A DNA stretch of 64,000 nt from Acidimicrobiales bacterium (lineage in GTDB: Bacteria; Actinomycetota; Acidimicrobiia; Acidimicrobiales; MedAcidi-G1). A program made the translations under genes and the position numbers. The first letter of the stretch is position 1, and each line of letters starts with the position of its first letter. The notes below the pieces were generated by a model that was not told the DNA's origin, ran no database searches, and worked only from the letters and a program-made list of their open reading frames with translations. The stretch is from NCBI GenBank assembly GCA_014239855.1, contig JAAZXY010000007.1, forward strand, positions 395 through 64,394, written 5' to 3'. Below are positions 24,968 to 33,323 of the stretch, in pieces.

Positions 24968-27343
24968 TCAGTCTCTCGGGATGCCCACTGGCCAATCGCC
25001 CGACACTCCCGCCTCGACCATGGCCGCCACCTCGGCACCGGTGAAGCCCACCGAGGCCAGCACCTCCTCGGTGTGCTGACCCAGCGTCGGGGCCGGATCA
25101 CCGAGCGGCAGGTGGGTGCCGTCCACGTGGAACGGGAAGGCCGGATACGGCGTCCGACCGGTCGCCGGATGGTCCTTCCAGTGGTGGAAGCCACGGGCCT
25201 CCAGTTGCGGCGAGTGGAGGACGTCGCCCGGGTGTTGGCAGAAGGCGGCCGGGACGCCGGCCCGCCAGAGCAGGTCAGCGGCCTCCGGGCCGTCGAGTCG
25301 GGCCGACCAGCCGCCGATCACGCCGTCCAGGGCATCGACGTCGCCGTGGCGATCCAGGCCCGACAGCGCACCACCCACCACCGCCGACAGGGCCTGCCAC
25401 TGGGCGTCGGTCTCCACGCTGACGGCCAGCCACTGGTCGGCAACGGCCGTCGGATAGAGGCCCTGGGGCGACGCCGACGGCGACCGGTTGCCCATCGGCC
25501 CCAGCAGGTTCCCGTGGGCGCTCCACTCCACGACCTGTTCGGCCGAGGCCTGGAGGGCGGCCTCCAACAGGGGCATCTCGACCAGTTGGCCGAGGCCGGT
25601 GCGTTCACGGTCCAGCAGGGCCAGTTGCACGGCGAACGCCGAGTGCATGGCCGCCAGGTAGTCGACCGGCCCCATGGGCACCAGCCGGGGTCCGTCGGGG
25701 TGCCCGGTGCGGTTGGCCAGACCCCCGACCTGTTCCATGGTCATGGCGAACCCCCCACGGTCACGCCACGGCCCGTCCAGCCCGTAGGCCGGGGCCCGCA
25801 GGAACACGGCCCGCGGATTGCGCTGGTGGATCCAGTCCCAGGTGACCCCCCAGTTCTCGGTGACCCGGGGGCTGAAGTTCTCGAACACCACGTCGGCCTC
25901 GTCGACGAGGCGGGCCAGCACCTCCATGCCCTGTTCGGTGGTCAGGTCGACGGTGGCCACCGTCTTGCCCACGTTGGCCCCGTGGTAGCCGGGCGACCAC
26001 TCCCACAGCAGGGGTCGGCGAAGGCCACTGGCCCAACGCATGCCGTCGAGGCGGACGTGGGACTCGACCTTGACGAGGTCCGCGCCGAGGACCCGCAGCA
26101 GGTTGGTGGCCACCGGTCCGGCCCAGAAGGTCGACAGGTCCAGGATCCGGATCCCGGCCAGAGGCCGTTTCGGATCGTCGCCCAGACAGGGCACCTCCAC
26201 CTGCTCGGACGGCGCCGCCGCCGGGGCCGACCCGCCGGCACCAAGGGCCGGGGCGGGCCGCGGCGGTTCGAGGACCGACTCGGAGAACCGGTAGGCCGGT
26301 CGGGGAGCCAGATGCCCGCCGGGCTGCGTGCGGAACACCTCACGCTCCACCAGGTGGTCATAGGCGACCAGCGCGTCGGCGGTACCCACCGGCCCAACGG
26401 GGATCCGGAAGGCACTGGCCAGTTCGACCAGGTCATCGACGGTCTGGGTGCGGGTATAGGCGTGGATGCGTTCCCACATCTCGTGGCGCCGGCCCATCCG
26501 ACCGATGAAATCCCCCAACTGGTCGTCCTCGCCCAGATCGGGGGCGCCGATCATGGCGCAGAAGTCCTGCCACTGCTGGCCGGTGACGCAGCACAGGCCG
26601 ACCATGCCGTCGGCCGCCGGTTCGATGGACGGGATCATGATGGACCGGGTGGCCCGGTTCCCCGGATCGAAGACCTCGAACATCTGCCGGTGGATCTGGA
26701 AGCAGTGGGCCATGGCCTCGTACTGCGAGGCGTCGACATGGGCACCCTGGCCCGAGGCCCGGGCGGCCAGCGTGACGGCCAGGACGGCCGGCGCGGCCAT
26801 GGCCGCCCCCACGAAGTCGCCCAGGTCCCCGCCGACGGAGACCGGCTCCTCACCGGGGACGCCACGCAGCTCGGTGGACCCCAGCAGGGCCTGCAGGGTG
26901 AAGTCGTTGGCCGGCCGGTCGGCCCACGGCCCGGTGGCACCGAACCGGGTGAGGGTGGCCACCACGACCGACGGATGGGCGGCCCGGAGCGCAACGGCGT
27001 CGACGCCCAGGGCGACGGCGTCCGCCGGGTCGTGGTCGTCGAGCACCAGGTCGACGTCGGCCATCAGATCCAGGAGCCGATCTCGGCCGGCCGGGGAGGC
27101 CAGGTCGACCACCTCGCTTCGCTTGCCACCGTTCAGGTACGAGAACCAGGGCGAGGCCGCGCCAGCAGGCCCCTCGGGGATCACCGCTCCCGACGCGCTC
27201 CACCGACGGAACGGGTCGCCGGCCGGCGACTCCAATTTGCAGACGTCGGCGCCGGCATCGGCGAACAACTTGCCGACATAGGGGGCCATGACCCGGCTGC
27301 CCATCTCCAGCACCCGGAGTCCGACCAGCGGTGGGGCCGCCAC
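24968..27343 (-). CDS. Tandem class III (CaiB/BaiF) CoA-transferase
   Basis: 791 residues, two CaiB/BaiF domains in one chain. The first begins at residue 1 (APPLVGLRVLEMGSRVMAPYVGKLFADAGADVCKLE), the second near 405 (PLAGIRILDLSTFWAGPVATNLLRVLGADLVKVES). In class III enzymes a catalytic Asp sits about 165-170 residues in; VDASQYEAM in the first and VDYLAAMHSAFAVQLA in the second half cover that region. The two halves interlock in homodimers, so the fusion probably gives a pseudo-homodimer. GTG start 4 nt after the GNAT stop. Expected role: moving CoA onto the substrate acid before hydration and cleavage by the next two genes. Confidence 0.85.
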   Translation of the reverse strand: MAAPPLVGLRVLEMGSRVMAPYVGKLFADAGADVCKLESPAGDPFRRWSASGAVIPEGPAGAASPWFSYLNGGKRSEVVDLASPAGRDRLLDLMADVDLVLDDHDPADAVALGVDAVALRAAHPSVVVATLTRFGATGPWADRPANDFTLQALLGSTELRGVPGEEPVSVGGDLGDFVGAAMAAPAVLAVTLAARASGQGAHVDASQYEAMAHCFQIHRQMFEVFDPGNRATRSIMIPSIEPAADGMVGLCCVTGQQWQDFCAMIGAPDLGEDDQLGDFIGRMGRRHEMWERIHAYTRTQTVDDLVELASAFRIPVGPVGTADALVAYDHLVEREVFRTQPGGHLAPRPAYRFSESVLEPPRPAPALGAGGSAPAAAPSEQVEVPCLGDDPKRPLAGIRILDLSTFWAGPVATNLLRVLGADLVKVESHVRLDGMRWASGLRRPLLWEWSPGYHGANVGKTVATVDLTTEQGMEVLARLVDEADVVFENFSPRVTENWGVTWDWIHQRNPRAVFLRAPAYGLDGPWRDRGGFAMTMEQVGGLANRTGHPDGPRLVPMGPVDYLAAMHSAFAVQLALLDRERTGLGQLVEMPLLEAALQASAEQVVEWSAHGNLLGPMGNRSPSASPQGLYPTAVADQWLAVSVETDAQWQALSAVVGGALSGLDRHGDVDALDGVIGGWSARLDGPEAADLLWRAGVPAAFCQHPGDVLHSPQLEARGFHHWKDHPATGRTPYPAFPFHVDGTHLPLGDPAPTLGQHTEEVLASVGFTGAEVAAMVEAGVSGDWPVGIPRD

Positions 27344-27347
27344 GGGG

Positions 27348-27803
27348 TCAGAGATCCAGGCGATAGACGTTGGTGGAGCGTTCCTGGAAGCCCAGTCGCT
27401 GGTAGAGCCGGTTGGCGGCCTCCCGGGACGGGCGCGACGTCAGGTCCACGGTGGTGGCTCCCTCGCTACGGGCCCGTTCGATGGCCGCCCGGTTCAGCGC
27501 CTCGCCGACACCACGACCACGGGCCCCCTCGTCGACCACCACGTCCTCGATCCAGGCCCGTAAGCCGGTCGGGATGCGGAACAGGGCCAACGTCATGCTC
27601 CCCAGGATCGCCGACTCGCCAACAGCTTCCGGGTCGAGAGCCAGCAACAGGACCGAGGCCTCCGACGAGACGATGGCCTCGAGGGCCGCGGCATCCGGCG
27701 GCGGGTTGGACCTCGACAGTTGCGGGATGAGCCGGGCCATGGCGCCCACCAGGGCGTCGTCCACCTCGGTGGCCTCACGAACCTCGACGCCGGCTGCTTC
27801 CAT
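27348..27803 (-). CDS. GNAT-family N-acetyltransferase
   Basis: 151 residues from ATG 27803 (MEAAGVEVREATEVDD). The acetyl-CoA pyrophosphate loop is EGARGRGVGEALNRAAI, preceded by beta-4 AWIEDVVVDE and followed by VDLTSRPSREAANRLYQRLGFQERSTNVYRL. The ORF-track extension to 28037 is rejected: TAGGCT 8 nt before 27803 marks a leaderless start. Substrate unknown. First gene of the CoA-transferase operon (4-nt gap), divergent from the PAC2 gene. Confidence 0.85.
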   Translation of the reverse strand: MEAAGVEVREATEVDDALVGAMARLIPQLSRSNPPPDAAALEAIVSSEASVLLLALDPEAVGESAILGSMTLALFRIPTGLRAWIEDVVVDEGARGRGVGEALNRAAIERARSEGATTVDLTSRPSREAANRLYQRLGFQERSTNVYRLDL

Positions 27804-27811
27804 GGGTGGCG

Positions 27812-27817
27812 AGCCTA
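27812..27817 (-). promoter_or_regulatory. -10 box of GNAT gene / island operon (TAGGCT)
   Basis: TAGGCT on the minus strand 8 nt before ATG 27803. As the GNAT gene leads a tightly spaced series, this is the probable main promoter of the catabolic island. Confidence 0.5.
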
Positions 27818-27901
27818 GAACCCCGGCCCCGACCCGTCGGAGGCGGGCCGGCCGGAGGATGCCGTCGCGACCGCTCCGGCGCGCGTCAGACCGCGTCTGG
27901 C

Positions 27902-27907
27902 TAGCCT
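27902..27907 (+). promoter_or_regulatory. -10 box of PAC2 gene (TAGCCT)
   Basis: TAGCCT 8 nt before ATG 27916. Forms a back-to-back pair of leaderless promoters with the GNAT gene about 85 bp away. Confidence 0.5.
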
Positions 27908-27915
27908 CCGGCGCA

Positions 27916-28785
27916 ATGGCCGTCGACCCCGCACCGCACCTGCTCTGGCACGTTGACGAGATGCCCATGGACCTGCGGTCACCGGTCCTGCTGGCCGCCT
28001 TCGAAGGGTGGAACGACGCCGGCGAAGCCAGTTCCACGGCTGCCCGCTACATCCGGGACCACTACGAGGCCGTCCACGTGGCCACCATCGATGCCGAGGA
28101 CTTCTTCGACTTCACGGTGGCCCGTCCCAGCGTCTGCCTCGACGAGGACGACGTCCGTCAGATCATGTGGCCGTCGACGTCGATCTACGTGGCCCGGGTA
28201 CCCGATGCCGACCACGACCTGGTGTGCGCCATCGGCCACGAACCCCAGTTGCGGTGGCGGACCTTCGTGGACCACATCGCCCACACCGCCGAGGCGTTCG
28301 ACGCGGCGATGGTGTGCACGCTGGGCGCCCTGCTCACCGACGTGCCCCACACCCGCCCCACCCAGGTGTACGGCGGCACCGAGGATGCCCATCTGGCCGA
28401 ACGCCTCGACCTGTCGCCGTCGACCTACGAGGGCCCCACGGGCATCGTGGGCGTGCTGGCCGCCGGCCTGCGTGACCGCGGGGTCATGACGGCGTCGTTC
28501 TGGGCCAGCGTGCCCTCGTACGTGTCCAACGCCCCGTCACCCAAGGCCGCTCTGGCCCTGGTGGAGCGACTCTGCCGGGTGTTCGAGGTGGACGTCCCCC
28601 GCACCGATCTGGAGATCCTGGCCGCCGACTACGAACGCCAGGTCACCGAACTGGTGTCCGAGGACGAAGAGACCGTCGAGTACGTGGAGCAGTTGGAGGC
28701 CGACTTCGACGAGGAGACGGCCGACGCCCCGGACCGCCTGGTGGCCGAGGTCGAGGACTTCCTCCGGAACCAGCCCGGCACCTGA
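27916..28785 (+). CDS. PAC2-family protein
   Basis: 289 residues from ATG 27916 (MAVDPAPHLLWHVDE). PAC2 (PF09754) fold: SPVLLAAFEGWNDAGEASSTAARYI at the start, ICxIGxEP-like CAIGHEPQLRWRTFVDHI, and YEGPTGIVGVLAAGLRDRGVMTASFWASVPSYV. Eukaryotic relatives chaperone proteasome assembly; actinobacterial copies (Rv2125 type) have no proven role. The acidic C-terminal helix EDEETVEYVEQLEADFDEE is typical. The ORF-track N-terminal extension is antisense to the GNAT gene and is discarded. The gene ends in a 12-bp repeat that copies its stop. Confidence 0.85.
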   Translation: MAVDPAPHLLWHVDEMPMDLRSPVLLAAFEGWNDAGEASSTAARYIRDHYEAVHVATIDAEDFFDFTVARPSVCLDEDDVRQIMWPSTSIYVARVPDADHDLVCAIGHEPQLRWRTFVDHIAHTAEAFDAAMVCTLGALLTDVPHTRPTQVYGGTEDAHLAERLDLSPSTYEGPTGIVGVLAAGLRDRGVMTASFWASVPSYVSNAPSPKAALALVERLCRVFEVDVPRTDLEILAADYERQVTELVSEDEETVEYVEQLEADFDEETADAPDRLVAEVEDFLRNQPGT

Positions 28786-28808
28786 CCCGGCACCTCACCC
28801 GGCACTAG
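28774..28808. repeat. 12-bp tandem repeat x3 across the PAC2 stop
   Basis: CCCGGCACCTGA, CCCGGCACCTCA and CCCGGCACTAG in a row. The first copy encodes Pro-Gly-Thr-stop of the PAC2 gene; the third contains the stop of the facing NUDIX gene (TAG on the minus strand). Two convergent genes thus share one duplicated end. Confidence 0.85.
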
Positions 28809-29545
28809 CCCGTACCGCCCTCCCACATGGGCTCACGGGGTCGGTCGTAGCGAACCTCCAGCGGCTCGCCCCTGATGGCCGCGAAGGCCTCATCCACCCA
28901 CTCGGCCGGAAGGGCGTGACCGTCGGGCATGGCGTCCTCCGCGAAGAAGCCCACGTCGAGACACTCGAGCGGATGGGCGGCCAACTCACCACCGGTCATC
29001 CGGCAGTGGAAGACCAGCGAGTACAGCGGGATGCCGGTGATGCCCAGGCGCAGCCCGTCCAGGATGGCGATGGGGCGCACCACCTCGCACTCGATGCCCG
29101 TCTCCTCGAGGACCTCCTTGACCACCACCTCGGCCGGCGAGTAGCCGACGTCGGCCCACCCGGTGGGATACAGCCACACGCCCGATCCGGACCGCTGGAC
29201 GAGCAGCATCTCGCCGGCGTCGTTGCCGACCACCGCCCCGACGGTGGTCTTGGGCGTGACGTACCCCTTGACGCCGTGGCCGACGGTGTCGTACCACTCG
29301 GCCACCAGGTCCTCGGGATCCACGGTGCGCCCCGAAAGGGCATCGGACCGGGACCGGATCTCGGCGGCCACGTGGAGGACCTCCTCGTAGCGCTCCTTCT
29401 CGTAGAGCGACTCGGTGAAGCCCATGCCGGTGCGGGCCGACGCCGACAACGCCTCGGCCCATCGCAGGAGGTCGGCCTGGCCCGGCGGTTCGCCAGCACC
29501 GGAATCAGTTGCACCCGAATCAGTTGCATCGGTATCAGCGATCAT
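28805..29545 (-). CDS. NUDIX hydrolase with N-terminal NUDIX_N_2 domain
   Basis: 246 residues from ATG 29545 (MIADTDATDSG). N-terminal helical domain at about 30-75 (LLRWAEALSASARTGMGFTESLYEKERYEEVLHVAAEI), then the NUDIX fold with TVGAVVGNDAGEMLLVQRSGSGVWLYPTGWADVG and box PAEVVVKEVLEETGIE. The first box Glu is Tyr, which is normal for this subfamily of ADP-ribose pyrophosphatase-like enzymes. Start picked from TACGGT 6 nt upstream. A short ATDSGATDSG repeat lies near the N-terminus. Likely clears ADP-ribose or a related diphosphate. Confidence 0.82.
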   Translation of the reverse strand: MIADTDATDSGATDSGAGEPPGQADLLRWAEALSASARTGMGFTESLYEKERYEEVLHVAAEIRSRSDALSGRTVDPEDLVAEWYDTVGHGVKGYVTPKTTVGAVVGNDAGEMLLVQRSGSGVWLYPTGWADVGYSPAEVVVKEVLEETGIECEVVRPIAILDGLRLGITGIPLYSLVFHCRMTGGELAAHPLECLDVGFFAEDAMPDGHALPAEWVDEAFAAIRGEPLEVRYDRPREPMWEGGTG

Positions 29546-29551
29546 GGGTGC

Positions 29552-29557
29552 ACCGTA
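29552..29557 (-). promoter_or_regulatory. -10 box of NUDIX gene (TACGGT)
   Basis: TACGGT 6 nt before ATG 29545 on the minus strand; decides against the longer ORF-track start at 29572, which would include the box. Confidence 0.45.
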
Positions 29558-29588
29558 GGCGGGCATCGTCACGTGCTCACCGACGGGG

Positions 29589-31919
29589 TCAGAAGTCGAC
29601 GGCCACCCAGCGCAGCACCGACAGCTCCACCTCGGCCAGGTGCTCGGGATCGGTGATCTTGGCCCCGAACGGATCGCGTACGTAGAAGGCGTCGATCACA
29701 TCGGATCCGAGGGTCTGGACGTGGGCCCGGACGATGTCGAGGTCGAGTTCGGCGAAGGCCCGGGTGATCCGGTACAGCACGCCGACGCCGTCGGGGCACG
29801 TCACCTCCAGCACGGTGGCCGTGGCCGACGAGACGTTGTCGACGGTCATGGTCGGGCGGGCCGGACGGGCGGTGAGCCGGATGGGCCGGTAGGTGCGCGA
29901 CCGGTCGCCGAGACGGGCCGCCAGGGCCAGGCGTCCGGCCAGGGCCCGGTCGATCTGCTCGGCGATCCGCGGCCAGTCGGGTTCGCCGCCCAGCACCGAA
30001 CCGACCCGGAACACCGAGAGCGCCCGTCCGTGTTCGGAATGGGCCGAGGCACCGAGCACGTCGGCGCCGTTGAGGGCCAGCACGCCGGCCACCTTGGCGA
30101 ACGTGCCCGGGCGGTCGGCGGCCACCACGGTCAATTCGAGTCCCTCGCCGCGCACGACGAACGTCCCGTCATCGAGCAGGACCTGCTGGTCGGCGTCCGG
30201 GAACGAACCTCCGACCACGTCGCCGACGTCGCCACCGCCCAGGACGTGGGAGGTGCGCTCCACCAGTTCACGGACCAGGCCGGCCTTCCAGTTGCTCCAT
30301 GCCGACGGGCCGGTGGCGATCGAATCAGCCTCGGTGAGGGCCCCCAGCAGGCGCAGCAACACGGTGCCACCCACCGCCTCGGCCACCTGTCGGATGGTGC
30401 CGTCGTCGTCGAGGTCGCGGCGGGTGGCCACGTCGGGCAGCAGCAGGTGATGTTCGACCATGGCCACCAGCAGGTCGACGTCGTCGCCCTCGTAGCCCAT
30501 TCGGGTGGCGATGGTCGTCAGGAGCTCGACCCCGACCTCGGTGTGGTCCCCGGGGTACCCCTTGCCGATGTCGTGGAACAGGGCGCCGACCAGCAGCAGG
30601 TCGGACCGCTCCACCTGGTCGACCAGTCGGGACGCCTCGGCGGCCGCCTCCATGAGGTGACGGTCGACGGTGAACCGGTGGTAGGCGTTGCGTTGGGGCC
30701 GTGAACGGCAGGGTTCCCACTCGGGCACCAGCAGCACGAACAGGCCGACCTGGTCGAGGTCCTCGATGACCTGGATGGCCGAGGGGCCGGCCGCCAGCAG
30801 GTCGACGAACAGGTTCCGGGCCTCGGCGGGCCACGGCACGGGCAGCGGCTCGGCGTGATCGGCCAACCGCTCGAGCGATCCCCGCTGCAGGTAGGCGTCG
30901 TGACGGGCCGCGGCGGCTGCGTACCGCAGGACGAGCAGCGGGTCGTCCAGGTCGGCGTCATCGGCCAACTCGAGGCGGCCGTCGTCGAGCACCAGGCCCG
31001 GTGCCACCTCCCGGCGACGGATTCCCGACAGCGCCTTCATCGGCCCTCGTCGACGCGAGGCCCGCAGGGTCCGGCGGGCTGCGCCCTCCCCCGTCCAGGC
31101 AATGGTCCGACCGGCTGCCGAGACCTCGGCCATCAGGACATCGGCATCGGCCAGGCCGAGGGCGTCGGCCACGTCGTCCTGGAGTTCCAACAGCAGCTTG
31201 TCGGACCGCTGACCGGTCAGCCGGTGGAGTTCGACCCGGACGGCCAGCAGCGTCTCGAACGCCGCGGCCAGGCCGGCCGACTCGGCCTCACGCAGGATGG
31301 GCACCGTGGCCTGCTCCACCCAGAAAAGGCTGTGCACGTCACGCAGGCCGCCGCGGGCCTCCTTGAGGTCCGGCTCCAGGAGGAAGGCCACCTCGCCGAA
31401 CCGGGCGTGCCGGTCGGCGACCGCCGCCTGGAGCTGGTCGAGGTTCTGACGTGACCGGCTCTTCCACTGGGCCAGCGCCCGCTCGGCCAGGTCGTGGACC
31501 AGAGCGGAGGCATCGGGCGAGCTGGCGGCCACCGTCCGGACGGCCAACAGGCTGGTGGCCGTCTCGAGGTTCTCGGCGCCGACGGCGAGCAACTGGGCCA
31601 CCGTGCCCACCTGATGACCGAGCTTCAGACCGGCGTCCCACAGCGGATACCAGACCCGTTCGGCGACGGTGCCCATGTCGAGGCCGGGCACGTGCACCAG
31701 CGCCACGTCCAGGTCGCTGCCCGGACACTGCTCGCCGCGGCCGTAGCCACCGACGGCCACCAGGGCCACCCCGGCGGGGACGTCGGCCGCCGCGAACACG
31801 GCGGCCAGATGGTCGTCAAAACGACGGGTCAGAGCGGCGCAGAACGCCGGCCCCCGGAGGGACCGGTCGTCCAGCAGATCGGACGTGTCGAAGGCAGGCA
31901 CAGCCCGGACCGTAGCCAT
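29589..31919 (-). CDS. glnD: PII uridylyl/adenylyltransferase GlnD
   Basis: 776 residues. Nucleotidyltransferase domain with VAVGGYGRGEQCPGSDLDVALVHV near residue 55; GlnD-associated helical domain; HD phosphohydrolase motif LLVGALFHDIGKGYPGDHTEVGVELL near 430; two C-terminal ACT domains (TVVAADRPGTFAKVAGVLALNGADV and TVLEVTCPDGVGVLYRITRAFAELDLDI) that sense glutamine. In actinobacteria it usually adenylylates GlnK rather than uridylylating it. It lies 41 nt after amtB; the glnK gene normally between them is not here. Confidence 0.93.
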   Translation of the reverse strand: MATVRAVPAFDTSDLLDDRSLRGPAFCAALTRRFDDHLAAVFAAADVPAGVALVAVGGYGRGEQCPGSDLDVALVHVPGLDMGTVAERVWYPLWDAGLKLGHQVGTVAQLLAVGAENLETATSLLAVRTVAASSPDASALVHDLAERALAQWKSRSRQNLDQLQAAVADRHARFGEVAFLLEPDLKEARGGLRDVHSLFWVEQATVPILREAESAGLAAAFETLLAVRVELHRLTGQRSDKLLLELQDDVADALGLADADVLMAEVSAAGRTIAWTGEGAARRTLRASRRRGPMKALSGIRRREVAPGLVLDDGRLELADDADLDDPLLVLRYAAAAARHDAYLQRGSLERLADHAEPLPVPWPAEARNLFVDLLAAGPSAIQVIEDLDQVGLFVLLVPEWEPCRSRPQRNAYHRFTVDRHLMEAAAEASRLVDQVERSDLLLVGALFHDIGKGYPGDHTEVGVELLTTIATRMGYEGDDVDLLVAMVEHHLLLPDVATRRDLDDDGTIRQVAEAVGGTVLLRLLGALTEADSIATGPSAWSNWKAGLVRELVERTSHVLGGGDVGDVVGGSFPDADQQVLLDDGTFVVRGEGLELTVVAADRPGTFAKVAGVLALNGADVLGASAHSEHGRALSVFRVGSVLGGEPDWPRIAEQIDRALAGRLALAARLGDRSRTYRPIRLTARPARPTMTVDNVSSATATVLEVTCPDGVGVLYRITRAFAELDLDIVRAHVQTLGSDVIDAFYVRDPFGAKITDPEHLAEVELSVLRWVAVDF

Positions 31920-31960
31920 GGGACCGATCCGGCGAGACCGGACCGTCAGCGGTCGGCCGC

Positions 31961-33199
31961 TCAGGCCACCACGGAGCCCTTCGGGCCCTCGTTGTAGGCC
32001 GACTCGGCGTGGATCCGCTGGTCGAGACCGGCCAACTCGGTCTCGTCATCGACCCGGAGGCCGACCACCGCGTCGATCACCTTGACGATCACCCAGGTCA
32101 TGGCGAACGAGAAGACGATGACCGAGCCGATGGCCACCGCCTGGTCCAGGAAGAGTTCGATGCCGCCACCGAAGAACAGGCCGTCATCGAACCCGCCTCC
32201 CGGGATGGCACTGGAATCGGCGAACAGGCCGAGCAGCAGGCCGCCGAGGATGCCGCCCACGCCGTGGATGCCCACCACGTCGAGGCTGTCGTCGAAGCCG
32301 AACCGGGTCTTCAGCGTCAGGGCCAGGTAGCAGATGCTGCCGGCGGCCAGGCCGAACACGATGCCGGCCAGTCCGCCCACGTAGCCGGCGGCCGGGGTGA
32401 TGGCCACCAGGGCGGCGACCACGCCGGAGGCGGCACCCAACGAGGTGGCCTGTCCGTCACGGAGCTTCTCGGTAGCCAGCCAGCCGACCATTCCGGCCGC
32501 TGCGGCCAGGAACGTGTTCAGCAGGGCCTGCACGGCCTGGCCGTTGGCCGCCCCGGCCGAACCGGCGTTGAAGCCGAACCAGCCGAACCAGAGGATGCCG
32601 GTACCGATCATCACCAACGGCATGTTGTGCGGGGGCATGGCCTCGGTGGGCCAGCCCTTCCGCTTCCCGAGGACCAGCACGAAGGCCAGGGCGGCGGCCG
32701 CCGCGTTGACGTGGATGGCCGTGCCCCCGGCGAAGTCCAGCGCACCGTTGCCGTGCTGCCATCCGCTGTACACCCAGTAGGTGACCGGGCTGTAGACGAG
32801 CACCAGCCAGACGGGCACGAAGAGCACCCACGCCGAGAACTTGAGTCGGTCGGCCACCGCACCGGAGATGAGCGCCGGAGTGATGGAGGCGAAGGTCATG
32901 AGGAAGGCCACGAAGACCAGGCCCTCGGTGTCGCCGGCCATGCCCTTCAGGCCGATGAAGTCGAAGTTCCCGATCCAGTCGCCGCCGAAGAAGCCGTCAC
33001 CGTCGGGCGAGTTGCCGATCGAGTACGAGACCAGCACCCACACGATGGGCACGATCCCGATGCAGTACATGTTCATCATCAACATGTTCAGCACGTTCTT
33101 GGAGCGGACCATGCCGCCGTAGAACAGAGCCAGTCCGGGCACCATGAAGACGACGAGGGCCGTGCTGGTCAGCATCCAGGCGATGTCACCAGAATCCAT
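31961..33199 (-). CDS. amtB: Ammonium transporter
   Basis: 412 residues from ATG 33199 (MDSGDIAWMLTSTALVVFM). Eleven membrane segments. The pore residues are visible in LALFYGGMVRSKNVLN, FAGGTAIHVNAAAAALAFVLVLGKRKG (first pore His), and DVVGIHGVGGILGGLLLGLFA (second pore His). The C-terminal tail VGLRVDDETELAGLDQRIHAESAYN is the PII-docking region. The ORF-track start 24 nt earlier is less likely, since GAAAGGA sits 8-10 nt before ATG 33199. A GlnR-type box about 80 bp upstream implies induction under nitrogen limitation. Confidence 0.95.
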   Translation of the reverse strand: MDSGDIAWMLTSTALVVFMVPGLALFYGGMVRSKNVLNMLMMNMYCIGIVPIVWVLVSYSIGNSPDGDGFFGGDWIGNFDFIGLKGMAGDTEGLVFVAFLMTFASITPALISGAVADRLKFSAWVLFVPVWLVLVYSPVTYWVYSGWQHGNGALDFAGGTAIHVNAAAAALAFVLVLGKRKGWPTEAMPPHNMPLVMIGTGILWFGWFGFNAGSAGAANGQAVQALLNTFLAAAAGMVGWLATEKLRDGQATSLGAASGVVAALVAITPAAGYVGGLAGIVFGLAAGSICYLALTLKTRFGFDDSLDVVGIHGVGGILGGLLLGLFADSSAIPGGGFDDGLFFGGGIELFLDQAVAIGSVIVFSFAMTWVIVKVIDAVVGLRVDDETELAGLDQRIHAESAYNEGPKGSVVA

Positions 33200-33276
33200 T
33201 TGAGGGGTCCTTTCGGTGTCCACGCCGGGGCGCGGTCGGTGGGGCGATGAGCCGGTTGACAGGTTGGCTGGCCCGG

Positions 33277-33314
33277 ATCACGCCATCGTCACGCCAATGT
33301 TTCGGGACGGTGAA
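33277..33314 (-). promoter_or_regulatory. GlnR-type box upstream of amtB
   Basis: Reading towards amtB the sequence is TTCAC-N6-GAAAC-N6-GTGAC-N6-GTGAT: four 5-mers at exact 11-bp spacing, matching the actinobacterial GlnR consensus gTnAC-N6-GaAAC (twice). GlnR activates amtB in Streptomyces and Mycobacterium under low nitrogen. Confidence 0.7.
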
Positions 33315-33323
33315 CTGTTCCGG

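Noticed and set aside
24824-27730. 968-residue + strand ORF opposite the CoA-transferase gene
   Set aside because: Its translation is Gly/Arg/His/Val-rich low complexity with no domain, typical of an antisense shadow in GC-rich DNA; the minus strand encodes a clear tandem CaiB/BaiF protein.
33269-33299. CRISPR-like or phage repeats
   Set aside because: The regularly spaced 5-mers here are a GlnR box, not CRISPR repeats; no array, cas gene, integrase or transposase is found anywhere in the window.
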